Shown here: piece by piece, positions 18,369 to 26,798 of the stretch
Numbering within the stretch: position 1 is the stretch's first letter
Layout of the letters: each line of letters starts with the position of its first letter
Assembly (NCBI GenBank): GCA_038206765.1
Contig: JBBRAM010000003.1
Coordinates: 62,001-126,000 of the forward strand
Reading direction: 5' to 3'
DNA length: 64,000 bases
Source: UKL13-2 sp038206765
GTDB taxonomy: Bacteria > Pseudomonadota > Gammaproteobacteria > Burkholderiales > Usitatibacteraceae
Notes under the pieces: model-generated
Database searches by the model: none
Seen by the model: only the letters and a program-made list of their open reading frames with translations
Told to the model about the DNA's origin: nothing
Translations under genes and position numbers: made by a program

Positions 18369-19385
18369 ATGGCAAAAACCATGTCGGTATTGAAGATGAC
18401 ACAAGTTGAAAGCAAGATGAAAACAACGAATAAAAAAGCGGTCGCGAAAAAAGCGACGTCAGCAATGACATTGGCGAAGCGAATGCCCGCCCCAAAGTCC
18501 GCCCTAAAGCGCGCCCCAAAGTCCGCGCCAGAAGCGGCGTTCGAGCCATCTGCCTTACTAGATCGTATCGAGAGTGGCCTTGATCAGTTGCGTCCATCCG
18601 AGCAGCGCGTGGCGCGGTTTGTGTTACGGCATCCCAATCAGGTGATCAATTTATCGTTCCCCGAAATTGCCGCGCAAACCGGCGTGAGTCAGCCAACAGT
18701 GGCCCGATTTTGTACGGCTTCCGGCTTTAGCGGGTATCGTGATTTCAAGCTTCGGTTAGCGCAGAGTCTGGCCAACGGCGTGCCGTTTGTACATCGCGAT
18801 GTGCAACTCCAAGATTCGATGGCCGAAGTCGGCGCTAAAGTATTTGACCGCGCCATCGCCGCTCTCATGACGGTACGGAATCATCTTGACCCTGACAAGC
18901 TGAATCGCGCCACCGCGCTGTTGGTGAAGGCGAAAAAAATTGAATTTTACGGATCGGGAAATTCGGGCATTGTGGCGATGGATGCGCAGCATAAATTTTT
19001 CCGTTTGGGTGCGCCGGCCGTCGCCTATGCAGACCCGCACGTCCATGCGATGGCCGCTTCAATGCTCGGCGCCGGCGATGTAGTGGTGGCGATTTCCGGT
19101 AGCGGCAGCACACTCGATTTGTTGCGCAGTGTTGAAATCGCCCGCGGTGCCGGTGCCGATGTGATTGCCATCACGGCGAGCGATTCCGCACTCGCCAAAC
19201 TCGCCAATGTCGTACTCACTGCTGACGTACCGGAAGACTTGGACGTCTACGCGCCGATGACCTCGCGCTTGGTGCACTTGGCGATTATTGATGTATTGTC
19301 GGTAGGGGTCGCGGTGCTGCGTGGCCCTGCGCTGGGCGCACGATTGAAGCGTGCCAAAGAAGTGTTATCGGAGCGGCATGGATAA
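18369..19385 (+). CDS. hexR: RpiR-family transcriptional regulator, HexR-like
   Basis: 338 residues if the first ATG is used. ATGs at 18381 and 18417 are alternatives and no start has a strong ribosome site. Residues 1-58 are a lysine- and proline-rich tail of low complexity, unusual for this family. The helix-turn-helix follows (FPEIAAQTGVSQPTVARFCTASGF), then a SIS domain (FYGSGNSGIVAMDAQHKFFRLG; VVVAISGSGSTLDLL) that would bind a sugar phosphate. Divergent from edd with a matching operator between them, and upstream of ppc on the same strand. By analogy with HexR it should control the Entner-Doudoroff genes and respond to KDPG. The effector is an inference. Confidence 0.88.
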   Translation: MAKTMSVLKMTQVESKMKTTNKKAVAKKATSAMTLAKRMPAPKSALKRAPKSAPEAAFEPSALLDRIESGLDQLRPSEQRVARFVLRHPNQVINLSFPEIAAQTGVSQPTVARFCTASGFSGYRDFKLRLAQSLANGVPFVHRDVQLQDSMAEVGAKVFDRAIAALMTVRNHLDPDKLNRATALLVKAKKIEFYGSGNSGIVAMDAQHKFFRLGAPAVAYADPHVHAMAASMLGAGDVVVAISGSGSTLDLLRSVEIARGAGADVIAITASDSALAKLANVVLTADVPEDLDVYAPMTSRLVHLAIIDVLSVGVAVLRGPALGARLKRAKEVLSERHG

Positions 19386-19466
19386 GGTACTGATGGGCTG
19401 CTGATGGAATGCTGTTATGAACAATGAAACCTTGGAAATCTTCGCATACATTGAGAAAGCGTCATC

Positions 19467-22280
19467 ATGAATAGCGTGAACAGCGAATTGCAAAACCAAC
19501 CTGCCTCGGATGTTTCAACCGATACCAAGCTGCGCGAGGAAACCCGGCTACTGGGGCGCTTGTTGGGCGATGCGATTCGTGCGGTCTCAGGTGAGGCGAC
19601 GTTTCAAAAAACCGAATATATTCGTCAGCTCGCGGTCAGCTTTCATCGTGCAACGGGCAATGAGCAGGCAATCATTCTCACCAAGCTCAATCACGAATTA
19701 GCCGAGTTACCGATTGATCAAACCTTGAACGTGATTCGCGCGTTTAGCTATTTTTCCATCCTTGCCAACATCGCCGAGGATCGCCAGCAAAATCGTCGCC
19801 GCCGCGCCCACCGTATCGCCGGTTCGCCGCCGCAAGTGGGCAGCATCGAACACGCGTTATCAGCGCTGGCCGAACAGGGCGTCTCAACCACCGAAATTCA
19901 TGCGTGGCTGGGTAATGCGATTGTGAGCCCGGTGCTGACAGCGCACCCCACCGAAGTGCAACGAAAAAGTATTCTTGATTGTCAACGCGACGTCTCGGCT
20001 ACGCTCAACCAAATGGAGTTGGGTGGGCTTGACCCGGAAGAACTCACGGATACCGAAACCCGGCTTTACCGAACCGTGCTACAGCTTTGGCAGACCGCGA
20101 TGTTGCGACTCACCAAGCTGCGTGTGATCGATGAAATTGACAATGCATTGAGCTTCTATCGTCAAACGTTTTTGCACGTCATCCCCAATCTTTATGCCAC
20201 GCTGGAACGCGCCTTGCCGTCGGATGCCAGTGACCATTCCGAAAAGAAGCTGCCCGCATTTTTCCGCATGGGTTCCTGGATCGGCGGGGATCGTGATGGC
20301 AATCCGTTTGTTAACGCAGAATCGTTGCGGTCGGCGATTCGTCGGCAAGCCGCGGTGGTTATGGACCACTATCTGGAAGAAGTGCACGCCCTCGGTGCGG
20401 AGCTGTCGATGTCGAGCCGCTTGGTCACCGCTACCGCCGGCTTATTAGCATTAGCCGAGCAATCTGAAGATACCTCGGTCTATCGTCAAGATGAACCATA
20501 TCGCCGCGTGCTGCGTGGTGTTTATGCGAGGCTGGCGGCAAGTAGTGAATTATTGGTGGGACGGCCACCGTCGCGGCCAACAACCCTGCAACTTGCGCCG
20601 TATGCAAACGCCGCAGAGTTTTTGGCTGATCTTGATGTGGTGTCCGATTCATTGCGAAGCCACGCGTCGAGCGCGTTGGCCGATGGGCGGCTTGCCACTT
20701 TGCGCCGCGCGGTCGCGGTGTTCGGGTTTCATTTGGCCTCGATTGATCTGCGCCAAAATGCGGATATTCATCAATCGACGGTAGCAGAATTATTGCGATG
20801 CGCTGGTGTTGAGAACGATTATGCCAACCTTGCCGAAGCGGAAAAAGTTGCATTGCTCGCACGCGAAATCGCGAATCCACGGCCGCTCATTATTCCGAAC
20901 CAGCGTTATTCAGATTTGACGGCCAGCGAGATTGAAATTTTTAAAACCGCCGCTGAAACCCGCGCCAGCTTTGGCGCGCTGGCTATCCCAAACGCGATTA
21001 TTTCCAAGGCCGAATCAGTGAGCGACCTGCTCGAAGTAGCGCTGATGCAAAAAGAAACAGGGTTGGCGGGGAAGAGTGAATCAGGGGCGCTCAATGCCGC
21101 TTTATCGATCATCCCATTGTTTGAAACCATCACCGATCTACGCGCAGCCAACCGCGTCATGACCAGTGCGTTCCAATTACCGCTCTATCGATCGCTCATT
21201 GCTGCGCAAGGCAATCTGCAAGAAATCATGCTCGGCTATTCAGATAGCAACAAAGACGGCGGTTACTTAACGGCGAATTGGGAGTTGTATCGTGCGCAAA
21301 AAGAGCTGGCAGAATTAAGCAAAACAACGGGCGTACAAATCCGTATCTTCCACGGGCGCGGCGGCAGCGTGGGGCGCGGCGGCGGACCGACATTTGAAGC
21401 GATCCTTGCTCAGCCCACCGGCTGTGTGGGTGCGGGCTTACGCATCACCGAGCAAGGCGAAGTGATTGCGGCTAAATATTCAAGCCCCGAAATGGGCAAA
21501 CGTAATTTTGAAATTTTAGTTGCCGCCACCATGCTCGGCGCATTTCCGGCTGCGCGGAAAACTGTGGAAGAGCCAAGTTGGTTAGCCGCGATGGCGCAGC
21601 TATCCGAAGCCTCATTCCAAGCCTATCGCGGGCTGGTATATGAAACGCCCGGCTTCACTGAATTTTTCCGGGGCGCGACACCGATCAACGAGCTGGCCGG
21701 CCTCAATATTGGCAGCCGCCCGGCATCGCGCAAGCCGTCGTTTGCAATTGAAGATTTACGGGCTATTCCGTGGGTATTCAGCTGGAGCCAAGCCCGCATC
21801 GCGCTGCCGGGCTGGTTTGGATTTGGCAGCGCCGTCAACCAATGGCTTAACGAGAACCCTGCGCTGAAGGCCGCAAGACTGGCCGAACTAAAAAGCATGC
21901 ACGCGCATTGGCCGTTCTTCAAAACTGTATTGAGCAATATGGACATGGTGCTGTCCAAAACTGACATGGGCATCGCCGAGCGCTATGCCAATCTCCTCGA
22001 TGATAAGGTGCTCTCAGCGCGTATCTTCGCGCTCATCAAGGCTGAATGGCAGGCCACGGTTGCAGCGTTGGAAACAATCACCGGCACTAGCGGATTCTTG
22101 CAAGACAACCCTGCTCTTGCCCGCAGTATCCGCAACCGTTTCCCCTATCTTGATCCGCTCAACCATTTACAAATCCAGCTCCTGCGCCGCTACCGCGAAG
22201 GCCAGGCTGATGAGCGCACGCAACGGGCGTTGCATCTGACAATTAACGGGATTGCAGCGGGGCTGCGGAATAGTGGGTGA
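19467..22280 (+). CDS. ppc: Phosphoenolpyruvate carboxylase
   Basis: 937 residues, full length. Carboxylates PEP to oxaloacetate to refill the TCA cycle. Diagnostic segments are VLTAHPTEVQRKS (catalytic His, about 155), SWIGGDRDGNPFV (about 270), LGYSDSNKDGGYLTANW (about 590), FHGRGGSVGRGGGP (about 630) and a C-terminal ending in NSG. The gene lies 81 bp after the RpiR regulator and may be cotranscribed with it. Confidence 0.97.
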   Translation: MNSVNSELQNQPASDVSTDTKLREETRLLGRLLGDAIRAVSGEATFQKTEYIRQLAVSFHRATGNEQAIILTKLNHELAELPIDQTLNVIRAFSYFSILANIAEDRQQNRRRRAHRIAGSPPQVGSIEHALSALAEQGVSTTEIHAWLGNAIVSPVLTAHPTEVQRKSILDCQRDVSATLNQMELGGLDPEELTDTETRLYRTVLQLWQTAMLRLTKLRVIDEIDNALSFYRQTFLHVIPNLYATLERALPSDASDHSEKKLPAFFRMGSWIGGDRDGNPFVNAESLRSAIRRQAAVVMDHYLEEVHALGAELSMSSRLVTATAGLLALAEQSEDTSVYRQDEPYRRVLRGVYARLAASSELLVGRPPSRPTTLQLAPYANAAEFLADLDVVSDSLRSHASSALADGRLATLRRAVAVFGFHLASIDLRQNADIHQSTVAELLRCAGVENDYANLAEAEKVALLAREIANPRPLIIPNQRYSDLTASEIEIFKTAAETRASFGALAIPNAIISKAESVSDLLEVALMQKETGLAGKSESGALNAALSIIPLFETITDLRAANRVMTSAFQLPLYRSLIAAQGNLQEIMLGYSDSNKDGGYLTANWELYRAQKELAELSKTTGVQIRIFHGRGGSVGRGGGPTFEAILAQPTGCVGAGLRITEQGEVIAAKYSSPEMGKRNFEILVAATMLGAFPAARKTVEEPSWLAAMAQLSEASFQAYRGLVYETPGFTEFFRGATPINELAGLNIGSRPASRKPSFAIEDLRAIPWVFSWSQARIALPGWFGFGSAVNQWLNENPALKAARLAELKSMHAHWPFFKTVLSNMDMVLSKTDMGIAERYANLLDDKVLSARIFALIKAEWQATVAALETITGTSGFLQDNPALARSIRNRFPYLDPLNHLQIQLLRRYREGQADERTQRALHLTINGIAAGLRNSG

Positions 22281-22763
22281 TCGGCGTGATGGGGCTGACT
22301 AAAAAGGTTAAGCTGCAATAGTTTGGTACGGAATGGTTGAAGTATGCTTGCCGTTCAAGTTCGGGCTAAGAAACCCTAAAGCGTGACGACCAAACCTTCC
22401 GCCTGCTGCCGGGCATGCAGGTGGTGGCCGAGATTCATCTCGGTTCACGATCCATCATTGAATATTTACTCTCGCCGGTGCAGAAGACCGTGGGCGAGGC
22501 GGCTCGGGAGCGGTGATATGAACATACATCAAAAATCAATAAGGTCTAGGACTGGCGGGGCGTTTGAGGCAAAAATGTCTCAAAACGACCGACAGTACTG
22601 GTGTTTATCTATTCCATTGAATGAAGTGGCACCAGTAAATACAAGCAGACAAGCTGCAATAGCCGTTGTATTTGCAGCCGCTGCTAACGACCAAAACTTC
22701 ATCCAATCGGCGAGGGCAACATGGTAGCGGAAAAGGCAAAAGCGTTAGGGCTGGATCAACTCA
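22281..22763. other. Stretch with remnants only
   Basis: Holds the tail of an HlyD-like gene (22382-22516), a copy of the dispersed core TGGCG-GGCGTTTGAGG near 22551, and a 69-codon ORF (22518-22727) that I cannot support. No terminator after ppc is obvious. Confidence 0.4.
22382..22516 (+). pseudogene. C-terminal remnant of an HlyD-family type I secretion adaptor
   Basis: A reading frame of about 45 codons ending in TGA at 22514. It encodes RLLPGMQVVAEIHLG, IIEYLLSPVQKTVGEAARER. This is the conserved C-terminus of HlyD/PrtE membrane fusion proteins. An in-frame stop lies just upstream (22367-22369) and no start is present, so only the tail survives. It points to a former type I secretion locus here, in line with the RTX-like fragment 1.2 kb downstream. 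Confidence 0.7.
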
Positions 22764-23681
22764 TTGGGGTTGGCGGTAGGCTATGTGATCTTCTTTCTAG
22801 CTGTGCTGGGGCTAGTGCTGTGGCTTAACAAAACGAACAAAGGCCGGGCGATCTGGGGGCTAGTAATAGCTCTCGTCTTCGGTGCATTGCCTTATCGGCT
22901 ATTTGTTTATCAATCGCCTGTTGAAAAAGCCGCAGTGGCGCAGCAGGCGGCTGAGGCCATTGAATACAAGGCGAAGTACGATGCCGCCAAGCCGATCTTT
23001 GACAAACTCTGCCAAGAACAATCTGCACCGATCATTAAACGGACGGTGGAGAATGTGGAGGGCGTTTTGTTGTTGAAAGTAAGGCCTGAGAGTAAAAATC
23101 GAAATCAAGATTTACAAGACCCGATGTGGGCAGGAGCAGCCTTACCTACTGAAGATGAGAACGATGACTATATAAGAAGCTTTTTAATTGATAGACGTTT
23201 AGTACAGAACGCAACGCTCGATGGAAAGGCGCTCTGGCAAGTCGTGTACGAACTCGATGGCGGCGGGCAGCGTAGTTTTCGTTACGTCGTATTACCTGCT
23301 GAAGGAGGTACTTGGACAAGGATAACTGCCAGTATTTCATCGGATGCATCGCTGGCTGCAAGAGAAAAGATCAAATTAAGCCATGCATCCTTCACAGGTA
23401 AGTTGCCCCGCTATTCAATCTCATATGTAGATAACCTTGACCCTGATTTGCGCAAGTATTGGATTGCAGGTACGACCATCAAGATCACTGACACACAAAA
23501 TAATGAAGTAATTGGTGAACAGTCCTTCTGGCGATGGGATGCAGGGTTTGGTAATACGGCAGGATTCCGTTCCCCGTGGACAACGGCGCGCAATGCTTGC
23601 CCTAGGTTTAGGCCCGGTGGCAATGACAAACAAACAACACTATTTGTAGACGAAGTTCTCAAAGCAAAACAAGGAAACTAA
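22764..23681 (+). CDS. Hypothetical membrane-anchored protein
   Basis: Up to 305 residues from a TTG at 22764; a GTG at 22782 is another possible start. Two membrane segments lie at about 4-22 and 28-46, followed by a soluble region of about 250 residues with an Asp/Glu-rich patch. I do not recognise a characterised family, although the pattern (IAGTTIKITDTQ...SPWTTARNACP) reads like conserved proteins found near secreted hydrolases. The next gene starts 2 bp after its stop, so they are probably cotranscribed. Function unknown; a role linked to the neighbouring RTX-like protein is only a guess. Confidence 0.65.
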   Translation: MGLAVGYVIFFLAVLGLVLWLNKTNKGRAIWGLVIALVFGALPYRLFVYQSPVEKAAVAQQAAEAIEYKAKYDAAKPIFDKLCQEQSAPIIKRTVENVEGVLLLKVRPESKNRNQDLQDPMWAGAALPTEDENDDYIRSFLIDRRLVQNATLDGKALWQVVYELDGGGQRSFRYVVLPAEGGTWTRITASISSDASLAAREKIKLSHASFTGKLPRYSISYVDNLDPDLRKYWIAGTTIKITDTQNNEVIGEQSFWRWDAGFGNTAGFRSPWTTARNACPRFRPGGNDKQTTLFVDEVLKAKQGN

Positions 23682-23683
23682 TC

Positions 23684-24193
23684 ATGGCAATCAATGACTC
23701 GACCAAATACCTAAAATACGCAAACGTCCAAATGGCTGCTGAGTCATTATTTGGTGTTGATTTAGTGAATGTTGCGCCAAGTACCACAAAGGGGGCGGGT
23801 TCCATGTCGCAGCAGACATTGGTTAGAGGTAACAACCGCGCTTCGCAGTTCACCAAAACCCAAGCAACTGAGTTCCTTAAAAATTTGGACGTTGTCGAGC
23901 GCCTCGCTGACACCAAAACCGGTTTCAGCGGCACACTGTTTCGCGCGCTCAAAGATGACCCCGCAGCGGGCATCACCGCAGGCGAGCTCGTCCTAAGCTT
24001 CCGCTCCACCGAATTCATCGACGATGCCGCCCGCGACAACATGGCCACCAACACGCTTGAGGTTAAAGAAAGTGGCTGGGCATTCATCGCAGAGGGTCAC
24101 GTCTTTCAAAATAGAAAAACCCCCAACCCCCGCGCCGATACTAGTGTTTCAGGCGGAAACGTTCGACTGCGCGTGCCACTGGAATTTACTTAA
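23684..24193 (+). CDS. N-terminal fragment of an RTX-type secreted lipase-like protein
   Basis: 169 residues with a fair ribosome site (AAGGAAA). The sequence from MAINDSTKYLKYANVQMAAES through TGFSGTLFRAL and ELVLSFRSTEFIDDAARDN matches the N-terminus of large calcium-binding RTX proteins with a lipase/hydrolase domain. The frame then ends in an unrelated 45-residue tail. The hydrolase active site, RTX nonapeptides and secretion signal are all missing. Probably a truncated remnant and not a functional enzyme. tRNA-His follows 193 bp downstream. Confidence 0.6.
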   Translation: MAINDSTKYLKYANVQMAAESLFGVDLVNVAPSTTKGAGSMSQQTLVRGNNRASQFTKTQATEFLKNLDVVERLADTKTGFSGTLFRALKDDPAAGITAGELVLSFRSTEFIDDAARDNMATNTLEVKESGWAFIAEGHVFQNRKTPNPRADTSVSGGNVRLRVPLEFT

Positions 24194-24385
24194 CCATAGA
24201 AGGCAGATCCCTCCCAAGAACGGCTCAGAATGCCGCTAATTTTCACTTGGCCTCATTGCAAGTTCGACCTAAACATAAAAAGAAAGTGCATTTTCACAGG
24301 GGTATGGGTAAAATGCGGGTTGTTGGTCTTGTTGTGCGTTCTGCACAGCTTTTGCGATTGTTGGCATTGCCGACATCGCCTCTAT

Positions 24386-24461
24386 GGTGGCTGTAGCTCA
24401 GCGGTAGAGTCCCGGATTGTGATTCCGGTTGTCGTGGGTTCGAACCCCATCAGTCACCCCA
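24386..24461 (+). tRNA. tRNA-His (GTG anticodon)
   Basis: 76 bases forming a full cloverleaf. The anticodon loop TTGTGAT gives GTG. It has the extra 5' G that pairs with C73, the histidine identity element, a TTCGAACC T-loop region, and an encoded CCA end. Isolated, with no other RNA gene nearby. Confidence 0.97.
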
Positions 24462-24985
24462 TCTTTTCTTGATTTTTCTCCTATTTTCCACTTTGGCATC
24501 CTTAAAAGGCGTTGCGGGAAGCAACGGCCGCAACCGACGGCGTTGCGTCAATCGAAGGCGATGCCGCAGCCTAACGCGCTAAATTCCACCAAATTTACCT
24601 AAATGCCGCTCAAATCCGGGAGCTTAAATCAAGCTTTTGCCAATGTGCATGTAGTTTTGCAAGACGGTAATACGGCGGGAATTGATCCGCCTTTTGCGGG
24701 CTGGACGCCAGAGGTCAGCGACGCTCGAAATTAAATATTGCGATTGTGTATCGTTTTAGTGCAATTTAATTTGTAGTTTTGCTACAATTGATTTTGGCGT
24801 GCTTTTTTGATCCTGCAGCTACACACTAAATCTAGACTTTTACGGTGGGCGTTTGTTGCGTCAAAAAGGTCGAAGCCATGGCGAAACGCTGCTGTGACGG
24901 CTGTCTTTGGTGCGGGTTGATGGCGTATCAATAGGCGGTTGGGCAGATTCGAACATAAAAAAGATAAAACTGGAGGCGAGGATGG
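24462..24985. other. Long upstream region of glucokinase with HexR-like boxes
   Basis: No supported gene. TGTAGTTTTGCTACA at 24772-24786 is a near-perfect HexR-type box whose right arm overlaps TACAAT (24783-24788), a likely -10 of the glk promoter. A half box with the same left part (TGTAGTTTTG) is at 24650-24659. AT-rich around both. Confidence 0.6.
24772..24786 (+). promoter_or_regulatory. HexR-like operator upstream of glucokinase
   Basis: TGTAG-TTTTG-CTACA; with flanks the palindrome is 6 bp per arm (TTGTAG/CTACAA). Overlaps a TACAAT -10 element. Same form as the edd operator. Confidence 0.7.
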
Positions 24986-26107
24986 TTGCAGATAGTTTTT
25001 CAAGCATCGCTAAAAAAGATGCGCATGCAAGTTGATGATTGCGTCAGCATCGATGCAGGCAGCGGCTTGAATCCTTCGCCGGGCTTCCCGCGCTTGGTTG
25101 CGGATATTGGTGGCTCGAATGCGCGATTTGGCTGGGTCACTGCTGCCAACACACGGGTGCAACACATCCGTAAATTATCAGTGCAGGACTATCGTTCGCC
25201 GGCGTTGGCGGCGAGTGCCTATCTGAGCGCCCTTGCCCGCGAGATCGGCACGCCATACCAAGCGCCGCGCCGCGCCGCCATTGCTGTCGCGGCGATGATT
25301 GACGGCGATCTGGTGGATTTAACCAATAGCGGTTGGCAGTTTTCGCGCGCGTCATTACAGGCTGAATTGGCGCTGGATGAATTGCTGGTCTTGAATGACT
25401 TTGAGGCGTTGGCGCTCTCGTTGCCACGGCTAAACGCGAGCCAACTTCGCAATGATCACGGCAGTATTCCCGCGCCGCAGGGCACGATGGCGGTGATTGG
25501 CCCCGGCACCGGACTCGGTGTAGCCGGTGTGGTAGAAACGCGACATGGCTGGGTGGTGTTGCCCAGCGAGGGCGGCCATGCAACCTTGTCGGCCGCTGAT
25601 GATTTTGAAAGTGCGTTGCTGGCCGTAACCCGGAAAAATTATCCGCATGTTTCAGCCGAACGTTTTTTATCCGGCATTGGCTTACCGATTTTGCATGCGG
25701 CGGTTTCGGATGTGCTGGGGACGCCAGCCAATGCGTCCTACTTGAGTGCGGAGCAAATTGTTGATCGCGGGCTCAGGGTCGCTGAGGGTGGTGGCGGTGG
25801 TGGCGGAGGCGTTGAGGGTGCTGAAGCTGATGCGGTATGCAGCAAGACCCTTGATGTTTTCTGCGCACAACTTGGTAGCTTTGCGGGCAACGTGGCGCTG
25901 ACGCTTGGCGCCCGTGGTGGCGTTTATATCGGCGGTGGCATCGTGCCGCGTTTGGGCGAGCGTTTTTTCCAATCACAGTTCCGTGATCGGTTTGAAGCAA
26001 AAGGGCGTTTTGAGAGCTATCTGAAGCCGATTCCAACGGTTGTCATCATCGACACCTTAGCGGCGCTAACGGGTGCGGCGCTGGCGATTGAGCAGCAGTT
26101 GGCTTGA
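24986..26107 (+). CDS. glk: Glucokinase (stand-alone)
   Basis: Open from a TTG at 24986; more likely starts are the ATGs at 25019 or 25025. Glk-family domain with phosphate loop ADIGGSNARFGW, PGTGLGVAG, SEGGHATLS and GGVYIGGGIVPRLGERF. Converts glucose to glucose-6-phosphate, the entry to the zwf-edd-eda route. Compared with the glucokinase half of the fusion protein it carries an extra Gly-rich stretch (eight glycines, then VEGAEADAV) before CSKTLDVFCAQLG. The strongest ribosome site (GGAGGCGAGG) fronts an out-of-frame ATG at 24982 that opens a 17-codon ORF ending at 25035. Confidence 0.93.
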   Translation: MQIVFQASLKKMRMQVDDCVSIDAGSGLNPSPGFPRLVADIGGSNARFGWVTAANTRVQHIRKLSVQDYRSPALAASAYLSALAREIGTPYQAPRRAAIAVAAMIDGDLVDLTNSGWQFSRASLQAELALDELLVLNDFEALALSLPRLNASQLRNDHGSIPAPQGTMAVIGPGTGLGVAGVVETRHGWVVLPSEGGHATLSAADDFESALLAVTRKNYPHVSAERFLSGIGLPILHAAVSDVLGTPANASYLSAEQIVDRGLRVAEGGGGGGGGVEGAEADAVCSKTLDVFCAQLGSFAGNVALTLGARGGVYIGGGIVPRLGERFFQSQFRDRFEAKGRFESYLKPIPTVVIIDTLAALTGAALAIEQQLA

Positions 26108-26435
26108 CACCGCATGGCTGCAGCTTTCAATCGCTTGCAGTCAAATCTACGCTAGTCTGAAGCTCAGTTGCGGCTAGTTCGCATTCATGCTGTGGCTTGA
26201 AACACAAGTGCTGGCGCGGCGTTTGGTGGTATTGGCTGACAAGTCTATCGGGCTATTTTGGGCTATTTGGGTATCGGGTAATTTGTTGTATTTATGCGAT
26301 TCAGTGGTAATTACCGCATTTTTAAAACAGGCGAGTCTGTATAATTTGCGCTGGTTACAGATGTTATAAATAAATATCGTGGCCATAAACTGGTTATTTC
26401 AACAATACTAATTCACCTCATTGGAACAACGCCTC
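26108..26435. other. Intergenic stretch upstream of the lipoprotein
   Basis: No gene supported. A copy of the dispersed core (GCTGGCGCGGCGTTTGG) lies at 26210-26226. AT-rich DNA with TATAAATAAATAT near 26364 probably contains the lipoprotein promoter. Confidence 0.4.
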
Positions 26436-26798
26436 ATGAATAAAAAAACACTCGCATCAGCACTCGTTCTTGTTGCAGCTTTGTCAGGATGCGCATCGAT
26501 CTTGAATGAAAAGACACAGCCGATCAATGTCTCGGCATCAAACGGCAAAGAAATCGTCGGCACCATTGACGGTCAAGCCTTTAAGACACCGGCAGTCGTT
26601 AATGTAGCTCGTGAAAACAAAAACAAATTGGTTTTAGCCACGACAGACGGTTGCGCCAAAGAAACCTCACTTGAAAAATCAGTTGATAGCAAATTCTTCA
26701 TCAATATCATCTCTGGTGGCGTGTTCGGCTCGACAACAGATTACTCCACAGACAAAATGTGGAAATACTCTGAAAACGTTGTTGTTTCATGCAAATAA
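26436..26798 (+). CDS. Small lipoprotein of unknown function
   Basis: 120 residues from the ATG at 26436; the TTG at 26421 would put five extra residues before the signal peptide. Lipobox LSGC with lipidated C19. The mature part has PAVVNVARENKNKL, one further Cys pair (C in DGCAKE and VSCK) and a GVFGSTTDYSTDKMWKY segment found in small lipoproteins of proteobacteria. A perfect intrinsic terminator follows its stop by about 20 bp. Its last codons overlap the first ATG of the next ORF. Confidence 0.8.
   Translation: MNKKTLASALVLVAALSGCASILNEKTQPINVSASNGKEIVGTIDGQAFKTPAVVNVARENKNKLVLATTDGCAKETSLEKSVDSKFFINIISGGVFGSTTDYSTDKMWKYSENVVVSCK

Noticed and set aside
22518..22727. 69-codon ORF after the HlyD remnant
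   Set aside because: No family, no good ribosome site, and it contains a copy of the dispersed repeat core.
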